From G965226155 sp965226155 (GTDB lineage: Bacteria > Pseudomonadota > Gammaproteobacteria > Eutrophobiales > Eutrophobiaceae): a DNA stretch of 64,000 nucleotides. Under the pieces are notes generated by a model. That model made no database searches. It saw only the letters and a program-made list of their open reading frames with translations, and had not been told where the DNA came from. The stretch spans positions 868,001 through 932,000 of the forward strand of contig OZ245331.1 of assembly GCA_965226155.1 (NCBI GenBank), written 5' to 3'. Positions 23,903 to 32,127 of the stretch are shown in pieces (the first letter of the stretch is position 1; every line of letters begins with the position of its first letter). The translations under genes and the position numbers were made by a program.

Positions 23903-25153
23903 TTAAGGAACGACTTTATTAATTTCTATTTCATTTATAACGCTACCAGTAACTGATACTTCTAGTTTTTCACCGATCAAGTCTCCGGATTTCGGTATTG
24001 CATCACCTGATTTCGAGATCCGCGCCGCCAGCTTCACCTTGTCAAATCCGGACAGCTTGAGAGCAGGCATCATTGCCATAGAATCGTCGAGTTCCACAAT
24101 AACAGGGAGATCACCAGCACGTAGCCGAACCACAGCTAGCGGCATAGGCGGTCCTTGCATGGCTTGTGCATAGACAAACAGAGTATCATCTGGCAATACC
24201 TGAATTTTAAAATCTGGAGAAAGCGAAACATGCATAGATATGGATAGAGCAATTTCGGATTCAGATTGGATCTCTACAATCTCAACATTTGCTTCACCAT
24301 CATCAGATATAAATTGTTCGTTTTTACTTATAAGCTGATTTACAGTTTGTGCCAACATCTGATTATTTTGTAACAAAGGTAGGATCTTCTGATAATAATT
24401 GTTGGCGATACTATAATCTCCCTGCTCTTCCGCAGCGAGACCGGAAAAAAACAATGCTGTGTTGTTGTCTGGTTCAATTGCCAGGATTTTTCCTAACAGT
24501 TCGGTTGGTTTTCCTCTGAACAGTCCATTGTTGGCCGATACTAAGGCATTTATATAAATTAGCATGACGGTTGGGTCATCCCCAACCAATTGATACAGAT
24601 GCTCTGCTGAATTCACAGCATCCTCGATTTGTCCTGCAGTCATATACACATTTATCAATAGCATCCATGCATTAGCATCTTCAGGGTTCCTTTCTAAATG
24701 TAACACCAAATTTTCAATCATGTCCTCGACAGGGGGATGTCCCTCATCGCTAACAACCTGTCGTGTTAACTGTTGCAGGTCACTAATCTGTGGGTTTCCT
24801 AAGTGCCAGTAAGCGGATATTGCCACGACCGAAAACAACATCCCTATGACAGCTGCAGTCGTTTTGTTAGTTCCGGATCGGTTCTCATTTTCGGTAGCAG
24901 GGATATTAATGTGCTCATCTAATTCAGTTAACAAAGAAAGTTCAAGTTCCTTTCTGACATTTACTAACTGATCGGGGCTCATCAATCCACGCTCATGCTC
25001 CCTATCCAGCTCCAGCAGGTTCTGTCTATATATAGCAATCCGCATCCGGTCATTATCGCCGGTCACTACTTGAACAGTAGAACTAAGCAACGGCCTCAGG
25101 ATCACTCCCAGCGCTATCATTGTGGATAATAAGATGACGAACCAGAAAAGCAC
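23903..25153 (-). CDS. ccmI: Cytochrome c maturation protein CcmI
   Basis: A 416-residue apocytochrome chaperone. Two membrane segments (about 1-22 and 98-116) enclose a cytoplasmic loop with DREHERGLMS, typical of CcmI; TPR helices follow (NPEDANAWMLLINVYMTAGQ) and then a beta-rich periplasmic C-terminal domain. It hands apocytochrome to CcmF/CcmH for heme attachment. Starts one base after ccmH ends. Confidence 0.92.
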   Translation of the reverse strand: MLFWFVILLSTMIALGVILRPLLSSTVQVVTGDNDRMRIAIYRQNLLELDREHERGLMSPDQLVNVRKELELSLLTELDEHINIPATENENRSGTNKTTAAVIGMLFSVVAISAYWHLGNPQISDLQQLTRQVVSDEGHPPVEDMIENLVLHLERNPEDANAWMLLINVYMTAGQIEDAVNSAEHLYQLVGDDPTVMLIYINALVSANNGLFRGKPTELLGKILAIEPDNNTALFFSGLAAEEQGDYSIANNYYQKILPLLQNNQMLAQTVNQLISKNEQFISDDGEANVEIVEIQSESEIALSISMHVSLSPDFKIQVLPDDTLFVYAQAMQGPPMPLAVVRLRAGDLPVIVELDDSMAMMPALKLSGFDKVKLAARISKSGDAIPKSGDLIGEKLEVSVTGSVINEIEINKVVP

Positions 25154-25627
25154 CTATGGTTCTCCCTTATCTCTGAGTATCCGGTTTACCCTGTTCTGTT
25201 CCTCCTCGGTGATATCAATTGCTTTAGTCTTGCGTGACCTTATGAACAGGTAAGCTGACAAAAGTCCGATCAGCAACAGCACAAAAGGACCAAACCATAA
25301 CACCAGCGTAGTATTTTTCAATGGAGGCCTGTACAAGACAAAATCACCATAGCGTGTCACCATGAAATCAACGATTGCGTTATTGTCTTTGCCTTCTGCT
25401 ATCATTCGGTATACCTGATTCCTCAAGTCCTGTGCCAGTTCGGCATGCGAATCCGCCAGTGTCTGATTCTGGCATACCAGGCAGCGAAGCTCCTCAAGCA
25501 AGTCCTGATAACGAATCTGCGTTTGTATGTCATCGAACTCCATCGGTACGTCAGCAGCGTAGACAAATGCTGAAAAGAGAACTAACCAAAGCGTCAATAC
25601 AACCATTTTAATTACCGAATTTTTCAT
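25154..25627 (-). CDS. ccmH: Cytochrome c maturation protein CcmH
   Basis: Membrane-anchored thiol oxidoreductase (157 residues) that keeps the apocytochrome CxxCH reduced. Signal at 1-24, redox motif LRCLVCQNQT (C49, C52), and one C-terminal membrane helix (TTLVLWFGPFVLLLIGLLSA) followed by a short charged tail. This is the short, single-domain form, with CcmI encoded separately. Overlaps ccmG by four bases. Confidence 0.95.
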   Translation of the reverse strand: MKNSVIKMVVLTLWLVLFSAFVYAADVPMEFDDIQTQIRYQDLLEELRCLVCQNQTLADSHAELAQDLRNQVYRMIAEGKDNNAIVDFMVTRYGDFVLYRPPLKNTTLVLWFGPFVLLLIGLLSAYLFIRSRKTKAIDITEEEQNRVNRILRDKGEP

Positions 25628-26154
25628 GAGGCGGGTTTTAGTGTGTTAATCAAAGGCAATATCGTCTCATTTAACGACTCCCTTGTTATCTGGCCTATGT
25701 GCTTATACTTAATAATTCCCTGCCCATCCACGATGAATGTCTCAGGAACACCGTATACCCCTAGATCGATACCAACGATTCCATGATTATCAAACAACAC
25801 TTTTTCGTAAGGATTACCTAATTGTTCTAACCAGTGGATCGCGTTCTCACGGTTGTCTTTGTAATTTAATCCATAGATCGTAACATCGCTCGATTTTGCA
25901 AGGTCGACTAAGATAGGATGCTCATCACGGCACGGTATGCACCAGGTTGCCCATACGTTCAGCAACACGACGTCGCCCTCTAGGTCACTGGAACTAAAGA
26001 CCGATTGCGGATCATGTAGCTGTGACACTTCGAAATCGGGGACCGGCATGTCTATAAACGGTGACGGGACTATCCCAGGATCGTTCTGTAGGCCGTAGAG
26101 CAACAACATTACCAGGCCGGCAAAAATCACCAGAGGGATAATATAGCGAAACAT
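25624..26154 (-). CDS. ccmG: Thiol:disulfide interchange protein CcmG/DsbE
   Basis: Periplasmic thioredoxin-like protein (176 residues) anchored by an N-terminal helix (YIIPLVIFAGLVMLLLY). Active site WATWCIPCRDEHP with C72 and C75, plus the cis-Pro loop GVYGVPETFIVD. It passes reductant from DsbD-type donors to CcmH/apocytochrome. Located 7 bases after ccmF. Confidence 0.96.
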   Translation of the reverse strand: MFRYIIPLVIFAGLVMLLLYGLQNDPGIVPSPFIDMPVPDFEVSQLHDPQSVFSSSDLEGDVVLLNVWATWCIPCRDEHPILVDLAKSSDVTIYGLNYKDNRENAIHWLEQLGNPYEKVLFDNHGIVGIDLGVYGVPETFIVDGQGIIKYKHIGQITRESLNETILPLINTLKPAS

Positions 26155-26161
26155 GACTAGC

Positions 26162-28150
26162 TCAGGAACTAGCCTCAGGTGACAATAACTGGTCCGCTAT
26201 CGGTTCTGTTGCAGGCGCTGATACTCTTAAACGGTAACGTCGGTCGCTTGCGGCTAACACACCACCAAGCGCCATGAAGATTGCTCCTAGCCAAATCCAT
26301 CTAACAAACGGACGATGGTATAAACGAATGCTCCAGTCTCCGTTATCCAAAGGTTCTCCAAGAGAGATATACAGATCGCGGAACAGGCTACCATCAATAC
26401 CCGCCTCGGTCATGGCATCACCGGTTACGGTATAAAATCGTTTCTGGCTTGCGATGGTCGTCTCAACTTCAGTCCCTTTATAGATAGTAAAGACACCTTC
26501 CGTTGCCTGGTAATTCGGCCCCTGTAGTTCCCCTAATGAATCAAGCTGAAACCGGTATCCTGCAAATTCTACCGTATCGCCTACTTTCATGCGCTCGTGG
26601 GTCTCCGAGCTGTACTGGCTGGTGATGGAAATCCCGATAATTGTCAACGCAAAACCAACATGAGCAAAACACATACCAATAAAACCATACTGGAACGACA
26701 CGAGTGCTCTAGAGATGTGACCAACGTTTCGCAACCTTTCGCGCACAGCTACCAGAGTCGCTAGAATAATCCACAAAGCCAGCCCAATTCCGATAACTGT
26801 CCTGAGTAAAAATGTATGGGCCAGCATGGCTACTAACAGGACCCCAAGGACGACACTGGCAACCAATACCATACGCAGGTGAACCCAAATCCTTTTCATT
26901 TCATCGGCACGCCAGCGTGCATTCATGCCAATCGCAATCGCGATTGCAACCGGAACCATTAACGGTACGAAAACGGCATTGAAATATGGTGTGCCCACTG
27001 ACAGTTTGCCCATGCCGAGTGCTTCGATGACTAGCGGATACAATGTGCCTAAAAGGATTGTGGCCGTCGTCACTGACAGCAGGACACTATTAATCAATAG
27101 TAGGGTCTCACGTGATACCAACGCAAAAGAATTACTCCGCTGAATCCGAGGTGCGCGCCATGCATAAAGCGTTAAAGAACCACCAATGACAATCCCGAGT
27201 AACACCAGAATGAATATCCCTCTTGCCGGATCGTTGGCAAAGGCATGAACGGAGGTCACTACACCGGAACGTACCAGGAAGGTCCCAAGTAAACTTAAGG
27301 AAAACGCGCAAATGGCTAACAACACAGTCCAGTTCTTGAATACACCCCGTTTTTCCGTTGCTGATAGGGAGTGGATCAATGCCGTCCCTGCCAACCAAGG
27401 CATAAACGATGCATTTTCGACCGGATCCCAGAACCACCAACCACCCCAACCCAATTCGTAATATGCCCACCAGCTACCCAAGGCAATACCGAATGTTAAA
27501 AAAGACCATGCCACGATGGTCCAGGGTCTGGACCATCTCGCCCAAACGATATCGAGATTACCACCGAGTAACGCTGCAATTGCAAAACCGAAGGCGACGG
27601 AAAAACCTACATAACCGGTGTACAACATAGGAGGATGAATGATCAGGCCTGGATCCTGTAGCAAGGGATTCAGATCTAATCCATCCAGGGGTCCAGGAAA
27701 CAATCGCATGAATGGGTTTGAAGTCAACAACATGAATAGCAAGAAACCAGTACTGATCAGACCGAGTACGGCGATGACCCGTGCAACGAAAATCAGCGGT
27801 AGATGCTTACTAAATACAGAGACAGCAAAGGTCCATATACCTAATATCAATGCCCATAGTAATAATGATCCTTCATGTGCGCCCCATACTGCGGATATCC
27901 GGTAAACTAACGGCAACAGGGAGTTGGAATTGTTCGCTACATAACTGACGGTAAAATCGTTATTAATAAATGATACAGTCAATGCAGCAAACGCCAGTGC
28001 GACTAACACGAACTGGACTTGCGCCGCCGTCCTGGCCATTGCCATCCACGCCGCATTCCCTTTTGCCGCACCGATCATCGGTACTGTTGACTGAACGATA
28101 GCCACACACAAGGCGAGTATGAGAGCGAAATGACCGAGTTCAGGGATCAT
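26162..28150 (-). CDS. ccmF: Heme lyase subunit CcmF
   Basis: A 662-residue multispanning membrane protein that carries out heme ligation to apocytochrome c. The WWD heme-handling domain is clear: LGWGGWWFWDPVENASFMPW (about 230-250). Conserved outer His residues (HPPMLYTGYVG, HSLSATEKRG) match the family's heme-b ligands. Full length. Its start overlaps the ccmE stop by one base. Confidence 0.97.
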   Translation of the reverse strand: MIPELGHFALILALCVAIVQSTVPMIGAAKGNAAWMAMARTAAQVQFVLVALAFAALTVSFINNDFTVSYVANNSNSLLPLVYRISAVWGAHEGSLLLWALILGIWTFAVSVFSKHLPLIFVARVIAVLGLISTGFLLFMLLTSNPFMRLFPGPLDGLDLNPLLQDPGLIIHPPMLYTGYVGFSVAFGFAIAALLGGNLDIVWARWSRPWTIVAWSFLTFGIALGSWWAYYELGWGGWWFWDPVENASFMPWLAGTALIHSLSATEKRGVFKNWTVLLAICAFSLSLLGTFLVRSGVVTSVHAFANDPARGIFILVLLGIVIGGSLTLYAWRAPRIQRSNSFALVSRETLLLINSVLLSVTTATILLGTLYPLVIEALGMGKLSVGTPYFNAVFVPLMVPVAIAIAIGMNARWRADEMKRIWVHLRMVLVASVVLGVLLVAMLAHTFLLRTVIGIGLALWIILATLVAVRERLRNVGHISRALVSFQYGFIGMCFAHVGFALTIIGISITSQYSSETHERMKVGDTVEFAGYRFQLDSLGELQGPNYQATEGVFTIYKGTEVETTIASQKRFYTVTGDAMTEAGIDGSLFRDLYISLGEPLDNGDWSIRLYHRPFVRWIWLGAIFMALGGVLAASDRRYRLRVSAPATEPIADQLLSPEASS

Positions 28151-28623
28151 TACTGCTGCCTATACTGACCATAATTCTGATCAACGCCATTATGTTCAAC
28201 ACCGGCTTTTTCTAATGCCTCGGCTACTTCCGGCGGCATGTAGTTCTCATCGTGTTTTGCCAAAACCTGATTTGCAGTGAATATACCGTCTTCCCCTATC
28301 TTGCCGTTGGCAACGATACCTTGTCCCTCCCTAAATAAGTCCGGCAAAATACCTTCATAATTCACGGTAACATTGTTCATTGTATCCGTTAGGATGAAAC
28401 TAACCTGCAAGTCATCAGGATTGCGGTTTACACTTCCTGCCGTTACCAGACCGCCGATCCTAAAGTCTCGGTTGCTAGGCGCTTCACCTTTCTCAACTTG
28501 GGTCGGGCTGTAGAAATAAAGAAGATTTTCCTGAAATGCCTTCAATGCCAAGCCTGTTGCTGTGCCCATTCCGGCAACGATAAAGAAAACGATGAACATC
28601 AATTTTTTACGGCGTGGATGCAT
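28150..28623 (-). CDS. ccmE: Heme chaperone CcmE
   Basis: A 157-residue heme carrier with one N-terminal membrane anchor (LMFIVFFIVAGMGTATGLAL) and a periplasmic OB-fold. The covalent heme site is VLAKHDENY (H124 with Y128 as axial ligand), the standard HxxxY type. Starts one base after the ccmD stop. Confidence 0.97.
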   Translation of the reverse strand: MHPRRKKLMFIVFFIVAGMGTATGLALKAFQENLLYFYSPTQVEKGEAPSNRDFRIGGLVTAGSVNRNPDDLQVSFILTDTMNNVTVNYEGILPDLFREGQGIVANGKIGEDGIFTANQVLAKHDENYMPPEVAEALEKAGVEHNGVDQNYGQYRQQ

Positions 28624-28624
28624 A

Positions 28625-28792
28625 TTAACTGTTATTCCCTGATAACCTGCGCTTTGTAAGTTTTTGAAGTAGTCGTTTTTCCCGTTGAGCAGGAAGTAGA
28701 TAGTTTATTAACAGGACCAAAAAGGTAACCCCGTAAGAGCACCAGACATAAAAAGCATAACCACCCATCTGTAAAAATTCGGAAATATTCAT
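28625..28792 (-). CDS. ccmD: Heme exporter accessory protein CcmD
   Basis: A 55-residue protein between ccmC and ccmE. It starts MNISEFLQMGGYAFYVWCSY, has one membrane helix (YGVTFLVLLINYLL) and a basic cytoplasmic tail (QREKRLLQKLTKRR). This is the standard CcmD layout. It helps release heme-loaded CcmE from CcmABC. The gap to ccmC is nine bases. Confidence 0.93.
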   Translation of the reverse strand: MNISEFLQMGGYAFYVWCSYGVTFLVLLINYLLPAQREKRLLQKLTKRRLSGNNS

Positions 28793-28801
28793 TAGCTTAA
28801 T

Positions 28802-29539
28802 TTACCTTTTTAGAACCAATTCCTCTACCCACTTGCTGTTCCTCTCTTGATTCAATATTTCACTTCGTGCCCTGATCAATACCATCGCCGAAAAATAAAA
28901 CATAAATGCCGCGATCATAATTAATAGAGGGATTAGCATGTCTATGTGTATAGAAGGCGCATCCAGCTTAGATATTGTTGCGCCTTGGTGCAACGTATTC
29001 CACCAAACAACTGAGTAATGAATGATTGGGATATTAACAATACCTACCAGGGACAGAACTGCACCGGCACGCGCTGCCATTCGTCTGTCATCTATAGCGG
29101 ACTGAAGAGCAATATAGCCGAGATACAAAAACAACAAGATCAATTCTGAAGTCAGTCTGGCGTCCCATACCCACCATGCTCCCCACATCGGTTTGCCCCA
29201 AAGTGATCCTGTAGCCAGTGCAAGAAAGGTAAATGAAGCCCCCAACGGCGCACAACTACGAGCAACGGCATCTGACACCTTAGTTTTCCATATCAGTCCA
29301 GCTGCACCGGACGCGGCCATGACTACATATATAAACATCGACATCCACGCACTAGGGACATGGACATAGATAATACGGAAGCTCTCACCCTGTTGATAAT
29401 CAGGTGGAGCATAAAACAATGAACCATATAGACCCAGTGTAAATAGTATAACTGCAAGCCAACCGAACCACGATGTAAAACGGATCGCCAGAAAATAAAA
29501 ATTCTTCGGTGATGCAAATTGAGTAATCCAAGTATACAT
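28802..29539 (-). CDS. ccmC: Heme exporter membrane protein CcmC
   Basis: A 245-residue, six-segment membrane protein with the WWD motif GAWWVWDARLTSELILLFLY (about 115-135) that presents heme to CcmE. Conserved periplasmic His residues flank it (YVHVPSAWMS and IHYSVVWWNTLHQG). Full length. Confidence 0.96.
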   Translation of the reverse strand: MYTWITQFASPKNFYFLAIRFTSWFGWLAVILFTLGLYGSLFYAPPDYQQGESFRIIYVHVPSAWMSMFIYVVMAASGAAGLIWKTKVSDAVARSCAPLGASFTFLALATGSLWGKPMWGAWWVWDARLTSELILLFLYLGYIALQSAIDDRRMAARAGAVLSLVGIVNIPIIHYSVVWWNTLHQGATISKLDAPSIHIDMLIPLLIMIAAFMFYFSAMVLIRARSEILNQERNSKWVEELVLKR

Positions 29540-29545
29540 AGCTAA

Positions 29546-30232
29546 TCAACCAAGCCTGATTCTTATTGATGAAATTACAGCAAACGGTGCCAGGGTCAAT
29601 GTTATAACTAGTATCGCACCAAGAAAATACAACTCACCTAAAACAGACAGCCCTTTCGTGGCATTGTTCACAGCAGCTACTGAAAATATCAACAACGGCA
29701 TGTACAGGGGAAGCGTTAAAAGCACTTGCAACATACCGCTGCTGCGCAGTCCCATCGTCAGCGCGGCGGCGATCGAACCGACCAAGCTAAGTACCGGTGT
29801 ACCCAGCAATAATGTGATCACCAAGGTAATCATAGCATCGGTAGGCAAGTACAAAAGCATACTAGACATTAGCACAATTAATATAAGTGGTGCGCCGAAC
29901 AATAACCAATGTGCGGAAATACGAGCGGAAATTAATAATAGCTTAGAATGAGGCGACAACATTATCTGTTCTAGTGAACCATCTTCATAGTCTGTGCGGA
30001 AAATCCCGTCTACCGACAGACTGGACGCCAACAACGCCGCTACCCAGATTATGGACGGTGCTAGTTGTTGCAGTGTTTCACCATGGGGACCAACAGCAAG
30101 AGGAAACATCGTAATAATGATGATATAAAATAACATCGGATTGGCAAGGTCGGAACGGTTGCGCAAACCTAGCAACAGGTAATCCTGCAACAAGGAAGTG
30201 TATACATGTAACGATGAATTAGTCATCCGCAT
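29546..30232 (-). CDS. ccmB: Heme exporter permease CcmB
   Basis: A 228-residue, six-segment ABC permease partner of CcmA. Family motifs FRTDYEDGSLEQIMLSP and APLILIVLMSSMLL are present, along with a conserved LVGSIAAALTMGLR turn. Starts at the last base of ccmA. Confidence 0.94.
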   Translation of the reverse strand: MRMTNSSLHVYTSLLQDYLLLGLRNRSDLANPMLFYIIIITMFPLAVGPHGETLQQLAPSIIWVAALLASSLSVDGIFRTDYEDGSLEQIMLSPHSKLLLISARISAHWLLFGAPLILIVLMSSMLLYLPTDAMITLVITLLLGTPVLSLVGSIAAALTMGLRSSGMLQVLLTLPLYMPLLIFSVAAVNNATKGLSVLGELYFLGAILVITLTLAPFAVISSIRIRLG

Positions 30233-30885
30233 TACAAGTAAACCCTCACGATACCACTAACATCCAGAGCAATATCGTCATGAGAAGTCATCACAATAAT
30301 CCCACCGGAGTTCAAATGATCCCGGAATAACCCTTTGACCACATTCCTACCCTCATTATCAAGAGAGGTAAACGGCTCATCAAGTACCCACAGACGCGCT
30401 GCACAGATCGCCAGTCGCGCCAGTGCAAGTCTGCGCCGTAGGCCAGATGATAATAATTGTGCCGAGGTTTCCCTATATGCATCCAAGCTAAATAAATCTA
30501 AAACCTGGTCAAGATTGTCAATGTTGTTAACAGACGCCAGTGTCGTTGCCGTCTTCAGGTTTTCAATCACAGTCAATGCAAGCTTGATTCCGTTATGGTG
30601 TCCGACATAATTTAATTCGGCGAGATACTCTTTCATCATACTGTTGATGCGACTGTCCCGCCACAGGATTTCCCCCTCGTCTGGCTCAATCATTCCACAT
30701 ATTGTTTTTAACAGTGTAGTTTTACCGCTGCCATTCGGGCCTTCAATCAACAACAACTGGCCTCCACTAGTGCTGATTTCGAGCCCTGAGATTAAAACAA
30801 CTTCATTCCTCGAACATGACAGATTACGCATCTTGAGCGATACGCTATGTTCAGTGGTTATAACATCCAGGGAAGAATTGGTCAC
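30232..30885 (-). CDS. ccmA: Heme exporter ATPase CcmA
   Basis: A 217-residue ABC ATPase: Walker A EGPNGSGKTTLLKTICG, signature LLSSGLRRRLALARL (the LSSG variant of CcmA), Walker B LWVLDEPFTSLD, and H-loop MTSHDD. First gene of the nine-gene ccm operon; ATP hydrolysis releases holo-CcmE. The frame opens with NSSLDVITTEHSVSLKMRNL; a start at the internal Met is also possible. Confidence 0.95.
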   Translation of the reverse strand: MTNSSLDVITTEHSVSLKMRNLSCSRNEVVLISGLEISTSGGQLLLIEGPNGSGKTTLLKTICGMIEPDEGEILWRDSRINSMMKEYLAELNYVGHHNGIKLALTVIENLKTATTLASVNNIDNLDQVLDLFSLDAYRETSAQLLSSGLRRRLALARLAICAARLWVLDEPFTSLDNEGRNVVKGLFRDHLNSGGIIVMTSHDDIALDVSGIVRVYL

Positions 30886-31093
30886 AGCTTCAGTTCATTT
30901 AACATTCTGGACAGGTGTGTTCATTGCAGTTTAGTTTTAAAACCTGTTATTTTAGAGTACCTGGCCTGATGTAGAAGTGTAACATACGAAGCTTAGGCAG
31001 TTATATGTCGTCTTTCCAGGTTTGGTGATATTTTAACCCGGATAGGTAATAATTAAATAACCCTAGTAGCAGAGATCCGTGGAGCCGGCCGTA

Positions 31094-31360
31094 ATGAATA
31101 ATGAAAACTTGAAGAAAGACCTTGAGAAATTACGAGGCGAGATCAATAGCGTTGCGGGAAATGACCCTCACGCTAAGCAAAGGCTAAATTCACTGATTTC
31201 CAATCTGGAAAAGCGATTGAAAGACTCTGCGCTAACTGACGAAGATGACGGACTGATCGAAAACATCCGTGAAGAAATAGCCAACTTTGAAACCGAGCAT
31301 CCGCGTGCCACTGCAATACTCAACGATATTATGGTGACGTTAAGTAATATGGGAATCTAA
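31094..31360 (+). CDS. DUF4404-family protein
   Basis: An 88-residue helical protein. The ATG at 31094 is preferred over GTG at 31079 because GGAG lies nine bases before it. The sequence MNNENLKKDLEKLRGEINS and the ending AILNDIMVTLSNMGI match DUF4404, a family of small coiled-coil proteins of unknown function common in gammaproteobacteria. Single gene between divergent ccm genes and the gene at 31404. Confidence 0.85.
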   Translation: MNNENLKKDLEKLRGEINSVAGNDPHAKQRLNSLISNLEKRLKDSALTDEDDGLIENIREEIANFETEHPRATAILNDIMVTLSNMGI

Positions 31361-31403
31361 AGCAGTTACAAATTATATGTAATAGAGTATTACTAGCAAA
31401 TAT

Positions 31404-31946
31404 TTAATCTGCTGTGCCAAGCAACAACGCAACACCTAATCCAACGCCAATATAAACTCCAAGCGGTGCAACACTGCGTAGATCGGCTAATACGCCACTA
31501 ATGTGTTCCTTTATGGTCAAACCATCATCGTAATCTTCGTCTTCTTCTTCGTACTCTTCTTCAGCCACGACATCAGTTCCTTCATCTATCTGCTCGTCCT
31601 GTATTTGCTCGTCCCCTATCTGTTCGTCGTTTTGCCGGTTGACCTTATACTTTTTTAAATAATCAGTCCAGGAGATATAGATTCCCTCGACACCGTGTTT
31701 ATCCATACGTAAATCAAAGACGGCAGGTCGAGCGGCCAAATGCTTATAATCGATGGTGTGGTCAGGTGTATAAGTTACATTATCGAACCTGAGACCGAAT
31801 GAACTTTTGCTTCTATTGGAATTAGACTCTCCCAAGGCGACCTTATAGTAGAGCATAAGGTGTGCCTCAGTGACGGTTTCGTAAGCTGAGGTATTGGCTG
31901 ACTGAAATGATGTCAGAATGAATATAACAATCATTGAAATTCGCAT
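31404..31946 (-). CDS. Secreted protein with acidic DEQI repeats
   Basis: A 180-residue protein from the ATG at 31946 (AAGGGGA ribosome site); 12 more codons are open upstream. Signal peptide at about 1-22. The mature part has a folded-looking first half (VTYTPDHTIDYKHLAARPAVFDLRM) and a low-complexity acidic middle with tandem EQI units (NDEQIGDEQIQDEQI) followed by a long Glu/Asp run. It ends with a membrane helix (LGVYIGVGLGVALLLG). So it is anchored at the C-terminus with an acidic stalk. Not recognised. Confidence 0.7.
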   Translation of the reverse strand: MRISMIVIFILTSFQSANTSAYETVTEAHLMLYYKVALGESNSNRSKSSFGLRFDNVTYTPDHTIDYKHLAARPAVFDLRMDKHGVEGIYISWTDYLKKYKVNRQNDEQIGDEQIQDEQIDEGTDVVAEEEYEEEDEDYDDGLTIKEHISGVLADLRSVAPLGVYIGVGLGVALLLGTAD

Positions 31947-32127
31947 CGATTTCCCCTTACATATCGGACTTCTTCCGGTCAAGAGTAGTCAAACTAGCTA
32001 ACAATGCAAATAATAGACTTCAATATTGCAAAATCAGGCGTCTAGGAGTAACTGGAGTTGCAAATTAAAGTCCTCACATACATTGCCGCAAATAGTATAT
32101 TCATCTGTTTGGCCTGAACAGCCCTGC

